This document shows positions 61,610-64,000 of a DNA stretch of 64,000 nt, piece by piece. The position numbers and the translations under genes were made by a program. Origin of the DNA: Lampris incognitus (lineage: Eukaryota > Chordata > Actinopteri > Lampriformes > Lampridae); NCBI RefSeq assembly GCF_029633865.1, contig NC_079219.1, positions 18,191,963 through 18,255,962 of the forward strand, given 5' to 3'. The stretch's first letter is position 1; every line of letters starts with the position of its first letter. The notes beneath the pieces were generated by a model. The model saw only the letters and a list, made by a program, of their open reading frames with translations. It was not told the DNA's origin and did not search any database.

Positions 61610-64000
61610 TTTTAACAGGGCCAATGCAGGTGGGTTAAAGCAATGTTTACAGTTCCCCCACAAAAAAAGTCTTAAATCACCGACAAAGTGGTTAATTTTC
61701 CTTATTTGTGTTGAAGACAAGTTGAAGGAAAACACAGCTTCAGAGAACACACACTGATTTGAACGGGGTCTAAAATGAATTTCAGCCTCAACAGATTTCA
61801 CTGACACAATTCTTTTATGAATGTAATGTTTCAATCCAGATTAACATGAGTGAAATATTTCAGTATATATATCTTAGTTTAGTTAGATTTTTAAAGTAAT
61901 TTGATGTAATGAGATGATGCATAGTGTATGAAGTCATGATGACTAACGATGCCAGGGCGTTGGCCAAGTGTTGGATTTGTCTTTCTGTTCGTTTGGCTTC
62001 ACATCAGATGACATCATGACCTAGTCAAGCGAGCGATCCTTTCTTATACATGAGTAATTATCATGATGGAAAATATTTTTCATGGCTTTCAAGTATAACT
62101 TGGGTTACAGACAAAAAGGGCAAGACTACGGAGTTATTGTTTTGGCTAACTGGTCGATCACATAACTGGCAAAGCAAGGAGGTAATGTCTTTTCTTAAGA
62201 GGAATGAGACATTTCTTGCATGCTAATCTTACAATCAGTGCAAGGTCAACGTTTTCAGACTTTATTGTGTCGGCACACCATTAATCAGAAGGTGGCAAGA
62301 CGTTGATTGGCACTTGACAGAATACCAAGATGGTACAGCATCAGTTCTTCACATATTAATGAGATCTCAGATTCCCGAAATCAAGCTGCACAACATGGAG
62401 TTTGGACCACTATTTTAAAATCTGCATTAGAATAAAGGTACATGAGTCTCACAGCAGGGGCATGACAATTGACAACCATGTCGTGGAAATTAAAACAAAC
62501 CTGGTGTGCTTGATTTTAGTGCGACATGCACTGGAATACAAGAAACGTGATCATATTTCAAAATGTTTTGAGTTCAAGCGGTACGCATTTGTAAAGGTTG
62601 TGGTGATGCACTGGATAAAGGTTAGAAGGGTGCAGTGTGATTAGAGGGAACGGTGGTTTTAATCAATGACTTGCACATTCAACAGCATTGAATATGGAAC
62701 GAGAGAAAGAAAAGAAATGAGAAATATGGGGAAAGACAGTAACAGAAGAGAGAGACAGCTGGATCTACTATACTCCCATATTTATAGTTTTACCTAAAAC
62801 GAGTGACCTTCATGTTTGCATGCTACGTTTCAGTGTGTTGCAGGAACTAAATTAGATGCACACAGCATATTCTTCATACTGATGAAACAGGCGCTGTGCA
62901 GAAAACAACACAGCAGGCAGCCACAGTGGGGGCGAGGAAAGAGCAGGAAAAAGGAAGAGAAAGGAAGTGGATAGAAATGAGAGAACACAGGGACAGTCCA
63001 CAGCTACTTACACTTGTGCAGCACAGAGTCTCCATGAAGCAAAGGTTGAAAGAGAAGGAACGGAGGAAAAGGCGGAAGAGAGAGAAAGAGAACATACAGT
63101 AAGGCCTAACGAAGAGAAAGTGGAAGAATGAGAGACACAGCCATGACAGCACTTGAAAAAATGAACTCTTCTTTGGGTTTAAGAAGGAGAAGAAAGCGCT
63201 ATGGCTACGATAGGCCGAGAGTCGGGAGAAAGAAGAAGTGACAGACAGAAACAGAAAAGACAACATGCAACCTCCTGTTGGCTGTGGCCCGCTTTGACAA
63301 GGCTCAACCGTTTATCATAAGAAACAAATCGGAGTCGAATTTACGGGTTGCATCGATACCCCTGAACACTGCCAATTCATCAAAGCCAAGCTTTAACTAT
63401 GAGCACAGTCTGCTGTTGCACAGTAATCCATCACTTTTAATGAACATGAATTTATGGGCTACATTAAGCACCGGGGAGTTTATTGAACAGGAACATTACG
63501 CATCGGAAGAGTTGTTGGATGGAAACAACCTCTTAGACGCAATTCAATTTTATTCCCATTAGGGAAATCAGATAAATCAGATATTCCTCTATTTATGGAA
63601 ACAATAGAAGTTCAGGTGGCTTTATATTTAACTTTTTGGGGCCCAGTGTATCTGTTTTTTTTTTTTTTTGGTAATTTTAACAAGTATTATAAATTTAGCC
63701 TGGTCTCACAAATAACAGCAGCACTGGCAGTGGTGCATCCCTGAACACTGTAATGTACATCCTTTGGATAGAAACATTTTTGAACTGGGCAAATAGAAAC
63801 AGATTATGCTTCAAAAATGCTTTAAAATAAAAAAGGGAGCACGTGATTGAGCTGATTGCGTCGCAAAGTGACGGTTTCATCTTTGAGGACCTGCAATCAT
63901 CATATGTCTGGATGGGTAAATTAAACACACCTTATAGTTATGATAAATGGGGAGGCTTTTTAAATGTTGTGCTCAGGAGTGAATAATAGACAGACACGCT
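61610..64000. other. CARMIL1 intron to window edge, no exon confirmed
   Basis: I find no exon that can be tied to CARMIL1. A purine-rich block lies at 62890-63260. A possible 18-nt micro-exon at 63012-63029 was considered and not accepted. Confidence 0.45.

Noticed and set aside
63012-63029. 18-nt candidate CARMIL1 micro-exon on the minus strand, followed by GTAAGT and preceded by a pyrimidine-rich stretch
   Set aside because: The acceptor is only a weak GAG, the phase does not clearly join the next known exon, and the encoded residues could not be tied to CARMIL1.
62874-63266. 130-codon minus-strand frame rich in Phe, Ser and Leu
   Set aside because: Arises from a purine-rich (GA) plus-strand block; low complexity and no domain.

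Overview
The window is vertebrate nuclear DNA, almost certainly from a ray-finned (teleost) fish. Two intron-bearing host genes lie on the minus strand. They are embedded in a dense, nested set of transposable elements of typical teleost types: Ty3/gypsy, BEL/Pao, Penelope-like, L2-type and RTE-type LINEs, Tc1/mariner, hAT remnants and two tRNA-derived SINE families. No prokaryotic signals (operons, CRISPR, Shine-Dalgarno sites) are seen. The species cannot be named from the sequence.

Host genes. (1) SCGN (secretagogin, a six-EF-hand calcium sensor) is complete: 11 coding exons from the ATG at 42722 to the stop at 14914, all with GT-AG junctions and matching phases, giving 819 nt and 272 residues. 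(2) CARMIL1 (LRRC16A, a capping-protein regulator) is represented by its last nine coding exons, 60378 down to the stop at 46664 (1518 nt, 505 residues). They carry the capping-protein interaction motif, the CARMIL-specific motif, a basic membrane-type segment and the proline-rich tail. Upstream exons lie beyond the right edge or were not recognised. The two genes are head-to-tail on one strand about 3.9 kb apart, the arrangement known for human 6p22 (CARMIL1 then SCGN).

Layout. 1-4083: Ty3/gypsy element with a nearly intact 1167-codon pol frame and a 3' LTR, followed by a hAT tail fragment. 5446-8480: decayed L2-type LINE (minus). 8776-9250: Penelope-like fragment with a hammerhead-like motif. 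9251-14157: internally deleted BEL/Pao element, split by a solo LTR (10036-10617, TSD GACAT). 14158-42722: SCGN. Its introns hold SINEs, RTE and R2-like LINE pieces, Penelope-like ends, two large hairpins, and at 34.5-39.05 kb a nested insertion. 42723-46663: intergenic DNA and probable CARMIL1 3' UTR. 46664-64000: CARMIL1 3' part, with SINEs, two Tc1-like elements (one split by a SINE) and RTE and L2 pieces.

The most unusual item is at 34757-38516. A complete, very short LTR element (about 381 bp once its insert is removed) has LTRs, a Leu-tRNA-type primer binding site, a polypurine tract and a 4-bp TSD. Its LTR carries a tRNA-like module, and a full gypsy element (TSD CAACC) sits inside one of its LTRs. 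Next in interest are the hammerhead-like Penelope ends, the roughly 140-bp palindrome at 22590-22731, the 340-bp hairpin at 24933-25272, and a SINE family present in eight copies, most with clear TSDs.
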